Positions 45,219 to 53,563 of a stretch of 53,563 nucleotides of DNA are shown one piece after another. This DNA is from Acidobacteriota bacterium (GTDB taxonomy: Bacteria > Acidobacteriota > Terriglobia > Bryobacterales > Bryobacteraceae): NCBI GenBank assembly GCA_016215215.1, contig JACRKW010000151.1:1-53563 (forward strand), in the 5' to 3' direction. A model generated the notes under the pieces. That model searched no databases, was not told the DNA's origin, and worked only from the letters and a program-made list of their open reading frames with translations. Made by a program: the position numbers and the translations under genes. Every line of letters starts with the position of its first letter. Position 1 is the first letter of the stretch.

Positions 45219-46784
45219 ATGTCCATCGTCGCCGGCGTTGATTTCGGAACCCAGAGCGTTCGCGTCTCTATTTTCGACAGCCAGCGAGGCCGCCTCGGCT
45301 CGGCCTCGGCAGACTACCCTGTTTTTCGCACTCCAGACGACCCCGACCACGCCACCCAGCGCCATGCCGACCACATGAGCGCGCTGGCTGAAGCCTGCCG
45401 CGCCGCCCTCCAGGCCGCGGGCGTGCCCGGCAGCGCCGTGGAAGCCATGGCGCCCGACACCACCGGCTCCCCCGTCGTCCCGCTCGCCACCGGCCTCGCG
45501 CCCCTCGATGATTACTACCTCTGATGCGACCACCGCGCCAAGTCCGAAGCCGCCGAAATCACCGCCTCCGCTCGCTCCGCCAACCTGGAAGCCCTGGACT
45601 GGTGCGGCGGCGTCTACTCCTCCGAGTGGGGCTTCTCCAAGCTCCTCCACTGGCTCCGCCACAACCCTGGCAAGCGCGCGTCCATGGTCACCGCCATGGA
45701 ACACTGCGACCTTGTCGCTGCCGCCCTCTGCGGCATCACCGACCCCGCCCTGGTCCCGCGCAGCGTCTGCGCCATGGGCCACAAATGGATGTGGAACGAA
45801 TCCCTTGGCGGCCTGCCCCCGGAGGAGTTCCTCGCTTCGGTGGATCCGGTTCTGGCCGGTGTTCGCGGCCTCATCGGCGGGCGTTACCAGACCTCCGACG
45901 CCATCGCCGGCCATCTCGCTTCTGAATGGGCAGCCCGGCTCGGCCTGAAGGCCGGCATCCCCATCCCTGTTGGCGCCTTCGATGCGCACTGGGACGCCAT
46001 CGGCGCCGGCATCCGCGAGGGCGACGTCGTCAACGTCGTCGGCACCTCCACCTGCATGATGGCCATCGCCAGACAGGTGGGCCTTATCCCGGGCGTCTGC
46101 GGCGTGGTCAAAGGCTCCATTCACCCCGGCTACTACGGCATCGAAGCCGGCCTGTCTGCCGTGGGCGACATCTTCGAGGCCATTGCGCGCCGCGCCGGAA
46201 CATCGGTCTCCGCGCTTTCGGAGGGTCTCGGCGCATTCCGCGCCGGCTCCTCCGGCCTGCTGCGCATGTCTTGGGACAACGGTGACCGCACCGTGCTGGT
46301 CAATCCCAATCTGGGTGGCGTCACGCTCGGCTGGACGCTCACCACCACCGCCGCCGATGAACTCTTTGCGGCCATCGAGGGCACGGCCTTCCACACGCGC
46401 ATCATCCTGGAGCGCATGGCCGCCCACGGCGTCTCCATCAATCGCGTGATCAACGGTGGGGGCATTCCTCAGAAGAACCCTGTGCTCAACCGTGTCTATG
46501 CCAACGTCTTCAACAAGCCGGTCATGGTCCCCTCTCAGGAGGTCACCAGCCTTGGCTCGGCCATCTTCGCCTTCATGGCCGCCGGCGCCTTCCCGACCAT
46601 TGAAGCCGCCCAGGCCCGGCTCTGCCCCACCTATACGGTGATTGAACCCGAACCGGCTGAAGTGGCGGTCTACGAACAACTCTTCGCCCTATACGGCAAG
46701 CTGTACTTCGCCCTAGGCCAACCCGGCGCCGCACCGGCCGCCATCGGCGATGTGCTTCCTGCGCTTCGCACTCTCAGGCGATAG
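45219..46784 (+). pseudogene. araB: Ribulokinase (FGGY family) with one in-frame TGA
   Basis: A 521-codon frame encoding a sugar kinase of the AraB type: the N-terminal VDFGTQSVRVSIFD phosphate-binding strand, APDTTGSPVVPL and GVFDAHWDAIGAG-type and GTSTCMM ATP-site motifs are visible (written as in the sequence GAFDAHWDAIGAGI). The frame is interrupted once, by TGA at 45522-45524, between DDYYL and CDHRAKSEAAE. Related kinases have Trp at this position, and TGA differs from TGG by one base. No other lesion is present. It phosphorylates L-ribulose for the AraD step next door. Either a recent nonsense mutation, a base error or low-level readthrough; the second part alone (from 45684) would lack the first domain. 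Confidence 0.85.
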
Positions 46785-46795
46785 GCGCACCGTTG

Positions 46796-47737
46796 TCAGG
46801 CTGTCCCGGAGAGCGGGCGGAGGATGACGCGGGAGAGAATCTCGCGCGTCTGGTCCAGCGAAGCGAAACTGACGCCGGGCAACAGCGTGGAAGCTGTTCC
46901 GGCGGCGACCCCCCAGCGAAGAGCTTCCTGGGGGATGGGCTTCTCGCGGAACGCCCACACGTACGCGGCCGCCAGCGCATCGCCGGCGCCGATCGGGCAC
47001 AGCGCGTCCACACGCGGCGGCACGGCTTCCCACACCGAGCCATCCTCGAACGCTCCCAGCGCGCCGCGCGCGCCCAGTGACAGCACCACGCTACGCGCGC
47101 CCATCCCCCGGATGCGTTCCACGGCCTCCTGGAAGTGATTGCGGGTCAGCAACGCGCGGTGCAGTAGACGTTCCGCCTCCTGCTGATTCGGCGCGACGCA
47201 CGTCGGCCCGGCCTCCAGCGCAGACTCCAGCGCCTCGCCATCGGTATCCAGCAGCGTCCGGACGTTTTCCTTCTCGGCCGCGTGAATCAGGCGCGTGTAG
47301 AAGTCAACGGGCACGCCCGGCGGCAGGGACCCGCACAGCATCAGCCACGAGGCCTCCTTGAGCCGCGCCCGGACAGCTTTCTCCAACCGGGCCACCTCAG
47401 CCGGACTCAGCGACGGGCCCACCTCGTTGAGCTTCACTGCCAGCCCATTCTTGTCCGCGATGGTGATGTTGGTGCGGATCTCGTTCTTCACGCGGACAAG
47501 TTCGCAGGGGAACGCACAGCAGCCCAGGAACTCCTCCAGCAGCCGGCCGGACTTGCCGCCACAGACCGCAATGGCCAGGGTCCCGCCGCCGAAGGAATGG
47601 ACCACGCAAGAAGCGTTGATCCCCCGGCCGCCCGCCGATTCGCGCGTGGAAAGAATGTAGGCGCGGTCCTCGAATACGAGCTTGTCCACGGTGACGTTAC
47701 GGTCGATGGCCGGGTTTGCTGTGAGCGTGAGAATCAA
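46796..47737 (-). CDS. PfkB-family (1-phosphofructokinase-like) sugar kinase
   Basis: A 313-residue ribokinase-fold kinase. The opening LTLTANPAIDRNV is typical of FruK/LacC-type phosphofructokinases, with SAGGRGINAS substrate loop and GAGDALAAAYVW (G250-D253, catalytic Asp). It phosphorylates a sugar phosphate, perhaps fructose-1-phosphate or tagatose-6-phosphate. It starts at TTG 47737. It converges with the araB gene and is divergent from the transporter. Confidence 0.9.
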   Translation of the reverse strand: MILTLTANPAIDRNVTVDKLVFEDRAYILSTRESAGGRGINASCVVHSFGGGTLAIAVCGGKSGRLLEEFLGCCAFPCELVRVKNEIRTNITIADKNGLAVKLNEVGPSLSPAEVARLEKAVRARLKEASWLMLCGSLPPGVPVDFYTRLIHAAEKENVRTLLDTDGEALESALEAGPTCVAPNQQEAERLLHRALLTRNHFQEAVERIRGMGARSVVLSLGARGALGAFEDGSVWEAVPPRVDALCPIGAGDALAAAYVWAFREKPIPQEALRWGVAAGTASTLLPGVSFASLDQTREILSRVILRPLSGTA

Positions 47738-47799
47738 GGCCTCATTTTACCGGTTCTTAGCGCCGCAGGTTCACAAGAACCGAATGATACCCTGAATGA

Positions 47800-48696
47800 T
47801 TGAAGCGCCACCCGCACTTCTGGGCCTACGCGGCCATGCTCTCGGTCTGCTTCTTCTGGGGCACCACCTACCTGGGCATCCGCATGGCGCTGGAGACCTT
47901 CCCGCCCATGCTGCTGGTGTCGGCGCGATTCCTTCTGTCCGGCGGAATCCTGGTCCTGGGCAGCGCTCTCGCCGGCGCGCATCTCCCCCGCGGCCGGGAA
48001 CTCTGGCTGACAGCGCTGAACGGCGTGGTGGTTCTCGGCATCGGCAACGGCGCGCTGGTCCTGGCCGAAGTCTGGATCCCCAGTGGCATGGCGGCCCTCG
48101 TCATCACTCTCGGCCCCTTCTGGATGATCGGGATGAATGCCGTACTTCCGCCCAGGGAACGAATCCATCTGCCCACCCTCTTGGGCATGTTGGTAGGCCT
48201 GTGCGGAGCCGTGCTGCTGGTCGGGCCCGGAGCCCTGCAAGGCGGGGCCGCCGGTGAGGCATGGTTGAGGGGCTTCCTCGTCCTGCAGGTCGGCTGTGTT
48301 GGCTGGTCGCTTGGGTCATTGCTCCAGCGGCGGCAGGCGAATCGAGCGCATCCGATCGTCGCCGGAGGCGTGCAGCAACTTGCTGCGGGGGTGGCGTTCA
48401 TCCCTCTGGCCCTGCTGTTTCCCGGCGAGATCCACTGGAGCGTCCGTGGCGTCGGTGCGGTGCTCTACCTCATGACGTTCGGCTCCATCGTGGGCTACTC
48501 GAGCTACATCTACGCCATGGACAAACTGCCCGTGGCTGTGGTCTCGCTCTACAACTACGTGAATCCGGTAGTGGCGGTGTCTCTGGGCTGGCTCTTCTAC
48601 CGGGAGCCGTTCGGCTGGCGCGAGGCGGCGGCGATGTGCATCATCTTCGCCGGCGTGGCGCTGGTAAAACGGATGGAGTCAGGACGTAAACACTAG
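47800..48696 (+). CDS. EamA/DMT-family transporter
   Basis: A 298-residue inner-membrane protein with about ten transmembrane helices in two EamA repeats (first: AMLSVCFFWGTTYLGIRMAL; second: SYIYAMDKLPVAVVSLYNYV, VVAVSLGWLFYREPF). It starts at TTG 47800. DMT exporters move amino acids, nucleotides or sugars; no substrate can be assigned. Confidence 0.9.
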   Translation: MKRHPHFWAYAAMLSVCFFWGTTYLGIRMALETFPPMLLVSARFLLSGGILVLGSALAGAHLPRGRELWLTALNGVVVLGIGNGALVLAEVWIPSGMAALVITLGPFWMIGMNAVLPPRERIHLPTLLGMLVGLCGAVLLVGPGALQGGAAGEAWLRGFLVLQVGCVGWSLGSLLQRRQANRAHPIVAGGVQQLAAGVAFIPLALLFPGEIHWSVRGVGAVLYLMTFGSIVGYSSYIYAMDKLPVAVVSLYNYVNPVVAVSLGWLFYREPFGWREAAAMCIIFAGVALVKRMESGRKH

Positions 48697-48740
48697 CCAA
48701 TTTCGCGGAACCAGGGCCCTTGTCGCTCGTATTGGAGAAC

Positions 48741-51194
48741 ATGGTGTCCCCAAAAGAGACCGCAAGCGACCTGCGCCTTGTGGTGACAAGGATGCGGCGC
48801 CAGCCCGCCTTCGCCGTGGCAGCGCTGTTGATTCTAACCCTGGGGATTGGCGCGAATACCGCCGTCTTCTCCATCGTAAACGGCGTGTTGCTGCAGCCTC
48901 TGGCGTACGGCCATGCTGACCGGCTGGTCGACATCCAGGAGGTGGTGCCGCAGTTTGTGAAGATCGCGCCCACGCTGCCGGTAAACGCGCGGCACTGGGA
49001 AGAGTGGAAGCGCCGCTGCACCTCCTTCGATGACGTAGCGCTGATGGACGGGCGGGAATTCAACCTGACCGGACAGGGAGATCCCGAGCGGATTCCCTCA
49101 GCCCGCGTGTCTACCAACTTCTTCTCCGTCCTGGGAGTGCAGGCGCAGGCGGGCCGCGTCTTCGTACCGGAAGACGGAGTGAAAGGCAAGGATGGCGTGG
49201 TGGTGATCACTTCGTCCCTGTGGCGCCGCCGCTTCGGTGGATCGCCCGCCGCAATCGGCCAGTTCATTACGCTCGACGGGAAGCCGCACCTCGTCATCGG
49301 CGTCTTGCCGGAAACCTTCCGGCACCACTTCCATCGCGGAGCGGGCCGTACGCAGGGCGACCATGCCACGGAACTGTACAAGCCGTGGCCGGTGGTGGGC
49401 AGCGATTGGAGCTGGCTGGGGGATTTCAACTACGTTGCGGTGGCGCGCTTGAAGCCGGGCGTGGACGCCGGCAAAGCGGCAGCGGAACTGAACGTGCTAC
49501 AGGCCGAAATCGCAACCCGGTTCGAGGATTCGGGCAAACTGGACCTGAAGGCCGTGCTGACGCCCTTGCAGGAACAGGTTGTGGCGAGCAGCCGCAAGGG
49601 ACTGCTCCTCCTGCTGGCCGCCGTGGCTGCGGTTCTACTGATAGCCTGCTTGAATCTAGGTAATCTCATGTTGGTGCGGGCCCGCGGGCGGCGCCGGGAG
49701 ATGGCGATCCGTGCGGCGCTTGGCGCCTCTCGGGGAAAGCTGATTGGCGGTTTGCTCGGGGAGAGCCTGAGCCTCTCGTTCAGCGGAGCCCTGCTCGGAG
49801 TGCTGCCGGCGGTCGCAATGGTCAGGGTTTTCAGGCTCTATGTGCCGTCGGGCTTGCCGCGGGTGGACGAGGTGGGCGTGGATTGGCGCGCCATGCTGTT
49901 CGCGGCTGCGCTGGCGCTGGTCTCGGCGATGCTGTTCGGACTGTTTCCAGCGTGGAGGCTGCGCAACATGGATCCGCAGGAAGCACTCCGGCCGGGCGGC
50001 AGGTCGCAAACCGAAGGCGGAGAAGGCGTCCGGTTCAGGCAGTGGCTCGTCGCCGCGGAGGTGGGTTTGAGCGCCGCCCTGCTGATCGTGGCGGGACTCC
50101 TGGTCGCCAGCGCGCTAAGACTGGGTGCAGTGGATCCGGGCTTCCGCGCGGCAAACGTCCTTACCGCGGAAGTCAGCCTGCCCGCTGTCCGATATGCAGC
50201 GGAAGACAAACGCAGGCAGTTCTACGATGAGGCCGTCCGCCGCCTGAACGAGCAGCCAGGCATGAAGGATGCAAGTGTGATCTCAGTCCTGCCGTTGCAG
50301 GGACAGATGTGGTCGGACACAGTCACTCGGGAAGGAGAAACACGCCCACTGGGCGAGAGGCCCATCCTCTCCTACAGGCCGGCCAGCGACGGCGACGCCG
50401 CGGCCATGGGGATTCCCCTTCGGGCAGGGCGGATGATGGCAACCAGCGACTTTCCGCGCAGAACAGTGGTGATGAGCGAGCAAGCCGCGGCCCGCATCTG
50501 GCCCGGCGAGAACCCAATCGGAAAGCGCTTCTGGCGCAGTAATCCAAAAGAGCAGCCGTTTGAGGTGGTCGGGATAGTCGGAGACGTTCGAGGAGAGGAT
50601 CTGTCGAAGCAGGGGGAACCTCTCATCTACGTGCCGCTGTGGGTCAGGGCGCCCAGCACCGTTGTTTTCGCGGTGAAGACAGCGGTTGGCCCGGAATCGG
50701 CCGCGGCCGCCATGCGGCGGGTGATCTGGTCCATGGACGCACAGTTGCCCGTGTCGCGCGTGCGGACAATGGAGTCCATCGAACGCGATTCGACGGCTCA
50801 GCGGAGGTTCCAGACACTGCTGGTAACGGTTTTTGCGACAATTGCGCTGTTGCTGGCGGCTTTGGGGACCTACAGCGTGCTGGCCTATTCGGTGACCCAG
50901 CGAACGCAGGAGATCGGCATTCGAATGGCGCTGGGTGCGCAGCGGCGGGACGTGCTGGCGATGGTGATGCGGCAGGGGTTGTGGCCGGTGGCTGTCGGGC
51001 TGGCGGCGGGCCTGATCACCGCGCTGGCCGCCGGCAGCGTGCTGTCCAGCCTGTTGTACGGAGTGTCGGCCCAGGATACGGCGACCTACGCCACTGTGGC
51101 CGCCCTTACTTTGGCGACCGCCACGCTGGCCTGCTGGATTCCCGCCTGGAGAGCTGGACGGGTTCCGCCACTGGAGGCGCTGCGGTACGAGTAG
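48741..51194 (+). CDS. MacB/FtsX-type orphan permease
   Basis: An 817-residue protein with the duplicated MacB_PCD-FtsX architecture: N-terminal TM helix (VAALLILTLGIGANTAVFSI), periplasmic domain, three TM helices, a second periplasmic domain and a final FtsX-like bundle (LAYSVTQRTQEIGIRMALGAQRRDVL). No ATPase domain or adjacent ATPase gene is present, as in acidobacterial duplicated orphan permeases. It probably exports a lipid or peptide or transmits mechanical signals. TTG 48720 is an alternative start; ATG 48741 with GGAG before it is preferred. Stops back-to-back with the next gene. Confidence 0.9.
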   Translation: MVSPKETASDLRLVVTRMRRQPAFAVAALLILTLGIGANTAVFSIVNGVLLQPLAYGHADRLVDIQEVVPQFVKIAPTLPVNARHWEEWKRRCTSFDDVALMDGREFNLTGQGDPERIPSARVSTNFFSVLGVQAQAGRVFVPEDGVKGKDGVVVITSSLWRRRFGGSPAAIGQFITLDGKPHLVIGVLPETFRHHFHRGAGRTQGDHATELYKPWPVVGSDWSWLGDFNYVAVARLKPGVDAGKAAAELNVLQAEIATRFEDSGKLDLKAVLTPLQEQVVASSRKGLLLLLAAVAAVLLIACLNLGNLMLVRARGRRREMAIRAALGASRGKLIGGLLGESLSLSFSGALLGVLPAVAMVRVFRLYVPSGLPRVDEVGVDWRAMLFAAALALVSAMLFGLFPAWRLRNMDPQEALRPGGRSQTEGGEGVRFRQWLVAAEVGLSAALLIVAGLLVASALRLGAVDPGFRAANVLTAEVSLPAVRYAAEDKRRQFYDEAVRRLNEQPGMKDASVISVLPLQGQMWSDTVTREGETRPLGERPILSYRPASDGDAAAMGIPLRAGRMMATSDFPRRTVVMSEQAAARIWPGENPIGKRFWRSNPKEQPFEVVGIVGDVRGEDLSKQGEPLIYVPLWVRAPSTVVFAVKTAVGPESAAAAMRRVIWSMDAQLPVSRVRTMESIERDSTAQRRFQTLLVTVFATIALLLAALGTYSVLAYSVTQRTQEIGIRMALGAQRRDVLAMVMRQGLWPVAVGLAAGLITALAAGSVLSSLLYGVSAQDTATYATVAALTLATATLACWIPAWRAGRVPPLEALRYE

Positions 51195-51860
51195 CTAGGA
51201 CTTCCGCTCGGGATTGAGCCGGGCGCCGACGGCGCCGCCCACAGAGCAGAGCAGCGTCAGGAACAGGAACTGAATCGCCAGGCCCAGCACGATGGAGAGC
51301 GCCAGCGCGCCGGGATCGTTGAGCAGTTTCTGCATCTGGTCGGCCGAGTCCGGCGGTAGGCCGAGATTGGCGGCGGAGTCCTTATAGGCCTTGAGGAGTT
51401 GGTCGCTGCCGGCCAGGGCGGCCATGCCCACCGTAAACAGGACGGTCATGATGACAAAGGAGAACACGCCAGTCATCCAGCCGATGCGCGCCCCGTTGCG
51501 AATGGAAACCCCCTCGCCTGTGCGGCGGCGGTACAGGAAGACGGAGTAGAAGCCACCGGCGAAGAGCATCAGGGGCATGAGGATGGAAGCGCCCGCTGCC
51601 GCGGCCAGAGTCACGGCGAGTTGTACGATGGTCGCGGCCAGGAAGCCCACGCGCACCGCACTCCCATTGTGGAAGTTGATCGGAGCGGGCACGGCGGCCA
51701 CCTCGTCAAGAAGCGCAGCGGTCTCCGCGGGCAGAACCTCAGCAGGCTGAGGCTCCGGCTCGACGCCGCCAGGTGAGATCTCCCGCAAAGGACGGCCGCA
51801 CCGGTGGCAGAACATGGCGTCTTCCACGAGTTTTGCGCCGCACGTACAGATGCCTTCCAC
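51195..51860 (-). CDS. Zinc-ribbon membrane protein
   Basis: A 221-residue protein with an N-terminal zinc ribbon (CTCGAKLVEDAMFCHRCGRPL), a Pro/Glu linker and about four TM helices (ATIVQLAVTLAAAAGASILM and others). The longer frame to 51965 would overlap the divergent dehydrogenase start, so GTG 51860 is chosen. Function unknown. Confidence 0.7.
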   Translation of the reverse strand: MEGICTCGAKLVEDAMFCHRCGRPLREISPGGVEPEPQPAEVLPAETAALLDEVAAVPAPINFHNGSAVRVGFLAATIVQLAVTLAAAAGASILMPLMLFAGGFYSVFLYRRRTGEGVSIRNGARIGWMTGVFSFVIMTVLFTVGMAALAGSDQLLKAYKDSAANLGLPPDSADQMQKLLNDPGALALSIVLGLAIQFLFLTLLCSVGGAVGARLNPERKS

Positions 51861-51917
51861 ACAACCAGTGTCCCGTAGAAGAGCGGGGAGGGGCAAGGCG
51901 GGATTTATACTGAGCCT

Positions 51918-52847
51918 ATGGCGGCACGTACGGTACTCTTCCTGAACAATCCGGTGGCCAGTCATCTAAAGCTGCTGGCGCGTCTGCCCGACGAGACCCG
52001 CATCGTGGTGGGCGAAAGGGCCGAGGCGTTCGCCGAAGCAGCGCCAGACGCCGACATACTGGTGATCGGCGCGGTGCCCAGAGCCCTGGCCGAAGAGGTC
52101 TGGACCATGGCGCCGCGGCTTCAATGGGTGCACTCCATGGCCGCCGGCTTGGATACAGTTCTCTTCCCTGCTCTGGTGGCCAGCGAACTGCCGCTGACCA
52201 ACTCGCGAGCGGTGTTCGCCCGCAGCCTGGGTGAGTTCGCGCTGGCCGGCATGCTGTGGTTCGCCAAGGGCATGGACCGCATGCGCCGTCAACAGAAGGC
52301 GGGCGTGTGGCAGAAGTTCGACGTGCAGGAACTGCATGGCAAGGTGCTGGGTGTTGTCGGACATGGCTCCATCGGCCGGGCCGCTGCCTCGCTGGCGATG
52401 GACTTCGGCATGGACGTCCTGGGCGTGGGCCACAAGCACGCACGCGAAGAGCTCGAGCATCTGCTGCGGGCGTCGGATTACCTGCTAGCGGCGGCGCCCC
52501 TGACAGAACAGACGCGAGGCATGTTGGGCGAAACGGAACTGCGGCTGATGAAGCCCTCCGCCATCCTGCTGAATCTGGGGCGGGGCCCTGTGATCGTGGA
52601 GCAGGCGTTGATCCGGGCGCTCAACGAAGGCTGGATCCGCGGCGCGGTGTTGGACGTCTATGACGTGGAGCCCCTGCCTGCCGGCCACCCGTTCTGGGCC
52701 ATGGACAACGTGTTCATGTCGCCGCATTGCGCCGACAACACGGAGACCTGGATGGAGGACGCCATGGAGCTTTTCCTGGACAACTTCGCGCGTTTCGACG
52801 CCGGCGAGCAGCTGAGGAACGTGGTGGACAAGGAGAAGGGCTACTGA
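51918..52847 (+). CDS. D-2-hydroxyacid dehydrogenase
   Basis: A 309-residue NAD-dependent oxidoreductase. The Rossmann motif GHGSIG (148-153) and the catalytic triad R222 (NLGRGPV), E251 (DVYDVEPLP) and H270 (MSPHCADN) are all present. It reduces a 2-keto acid to the D-hydroxy acid or the reverse; substrate unknown. The stop overlaps the next start (TGATG), so the two are translationally coupled. Confidence 0.92.
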   Translation: MAARTVLFLNNPVASHLKLLARLPDETRIVVGERAEAFAEAAPDADILVIGAVPRALAEEVWTMAPRLQWVHSMAAGLDTVLFPALVASELPLTNSRAVFARSLGEFALAGMLWFAKGMDRMRRQQKAGVWQKFDVQELHGKVLGVVGHGSIGRAAASLAMDFGMDVLGVGHKHAREELEHLLRASDYLLAAAPLTEQTRGMLGETELRLMKPSAILLNLGRGPVIVEQALIRALNEGWIRGAVLDVYDVEPLPAGHPFWAMDNVFMSPHCADNTETWMEDAMELFLDNFARFDAGEQLRNVVDKEKGY

Positions 52848-53563
52848 TGCAGCGTGTCACGATCGACGACATCCGGGCCGCCGCTCAGCGCATCGCCCCT
52901 GTTGCGCAAAGGACGCCCATATGGACCTCGCGCAGCTTCGACGAACGTGCCGGCCTGCGGGCGGTATTCAAGTGCGAGAACTTACAGAAGGGCGGAGCGT
53001 TCAAGATCCGAGGAGCGGCGAACTTCCTGTACTCGATCCCCGTCGAGGACCGGCCGCGCGGGGTCGTGGCCTTCTCCTCCGGCAACCACGCGCAGGCGGT
53101 GGCCATCGCTGCCCGCGCTTTGGGTATGAAAGCCACGCTGGTGATGCCGGACGACGCGCCCAAGTCAAAACTGGAAGCGACGCGCGCGCAGGGCGCTGAC
53201 ATCGTCGTCTACGACCGCCACAAGGACTCGCGGGAGCGCATCGGAAGGCAGATATCGGCCGAGACGGGAGCGACGCTGGTGCCACCGTTCGACCACCCCT
53301 GGATCATCGCCGGAGCTGGCACCTGCGCGCTCGAGCTAATGGAGCAGGCGCCGGACCTCGACGCGCTGGTGGTCCCGCTGGGCGGGGGCGGGCTGCTGAC
53401 CGGCTGCGCCATCGCCGCCAAGACGCTGAAGCCCGGCATTCGCGTCTTCGGTGTGGAGCCCGAGGTGGCCAACGATTACTGGCTGTCGCTTCAGAAGGGA
53501 GAGCCCGTCGAAATCGCCTCCCCGCCTACCATCGCCGACGGCCTGCGGACCACCAAGCCCGGC
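52847..53563 (+). CDS. PLP-dependent threonine/serine dehydratase, 3' end cut
   Basis: The first 239 codons of a fold-type II PLP enzyme. K53 in AFKIRGA is the Schiff-base lysine, SSGNHAQAVA binds the substrate and GGGGLLTG the phosphate. This matches threonine ammonia-lyase, serine racemase or hydroxyaspartate dehydratase; the N-terminal part cannot separate them. It is coupled to the hydroxyacid dehydrogenase upstream, suggesting a 2-keto-acid pathway. The gene continues beyond the window. Confidence 0.9.
   Translation, partial: MQRVTIDDIRAAAQRIAPVAQRTPIWTSRSFDERAGLRAVFKCENLQKGGAFKIRGAANFLYSIPVEDRPRGVVAFSSGNHAQAVAIAARALGMKATLVMPDDAPKSKLEATRAQGADIVVYDRHKDSRERIGRQISAETGATLVPPFDHPWIIAGAGTCALELMEQAPDLDALVVPLGGGGLLTGCAIAAKTLKPGIRVFGVEPEVANDYWLSLQKGEPVEIASPPTIADGLRTTKPG

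Noticed and set aside
45522-45560. Selenocysteine at the araB TGA
   Set aside because: Relatives carry Trp, not Cys or Sec, and no SECIS-like hairpin follows the TGA.

Overview
The window is a gene-dense, high-GC chromosomal segment that looks like Acidobacteriota, probably the Solibacter/Bryobacter-like branch. This assignment is inference from gene content. The supporting features are an Oar-like carboxypeptidase-regulatory/TonB-dependent receptor, a duplicated-orphan-permease type MacB/FtsX protein, Tat-exported Gfo/Idh/MocA and sugar-isomerase-like enzymes, a periplasmic sulfatase, BACON-repeat surface proteins and a Tricorn-like protease. No plasmid, phage or insertion-sequence genes were seen. 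Most genes are ordinary housekeeping or carbohydrate-utilisation functions.

Layout. 0-5.3 kb: the 3' part of a Tricorn-like S41 protease, then a Tat-exported oxidoreductase and sugar isomerase pair, then a VapBC toxin-antitoxin module. 5.4-8.9 kb: ilvD, then convergent trxA and glgA. 9.1-11.7 kb: a broken gene for a double zinc-ribbon protein with tandem repeats. 11.7-14.2 kb: a TPR protein, tRNA-Leu(UAA) and a small Spy/CpxP-like secreted protein. 14.2-23.2 kb: secreted proteins, namely a seven-BACON surface protein, a SpoIVB-type (S55) peptidase, a frameshifted beta-propeller protein and a sulfatase. 23.2-28.1 kb: an enolase-superfamily dehydratase, then a glycosidase-like gene and a P5C dehydrogenase gene fused tail to tail with both 3' ends missing, a YtxH-like protein and a DUF2007-like protein. 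28.1-31.5 kb: comEC, a small basic protein, tatA and HU. 31.8-33.8 kb: ECF-like sigma factor, soluble zinc anti-sigma and a polytopic membrane protein. 33.8-36.5 kb: cobA and an assimilatory sulfite/nitrite reductase with a promoter-overlapping palindrome. 36.5-40.8 kb: a Cys-rich protein, dgt, a YfgM-like protein, an atypical response regulator, and a STAS/RsbW-like partner-switch pair. 41-44.4 kb: the outer-membrane receptor with a strong terminator. 44.5-47.7 kb: araD, a ribulokinase gene interrupted by one in-frame TGA, and a PfkB-family sugar kinase. 47.8 kb to the end: an EamA transporter, the orphan permease, a zinc-ribbon membrane protein, a D-2-hydroxyacid dehydrogenase, and a PLP-dependent threonine/serine dehydratase cut by the window edge.

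The most notable signal is a set of discrete lesions in otherwise coherent genes: a frame-breaking 121-bp deficit in a repeat array at 10.34 kb, a frameshift near 21.25 kb, a double 3' truncation at 25.96 kb, and a Trp-to-TGA change at 45.52 kb. They may be real gene decay or assembly/read error; sequence alone cannot decide. I found no clear undescribed defence or mobile system. The best candidates for new biology are the double zinc-ribbon repeat protein, the BACON plus duplicated C-terminal module surface protein, and the S55 peptidase/propeller pair.
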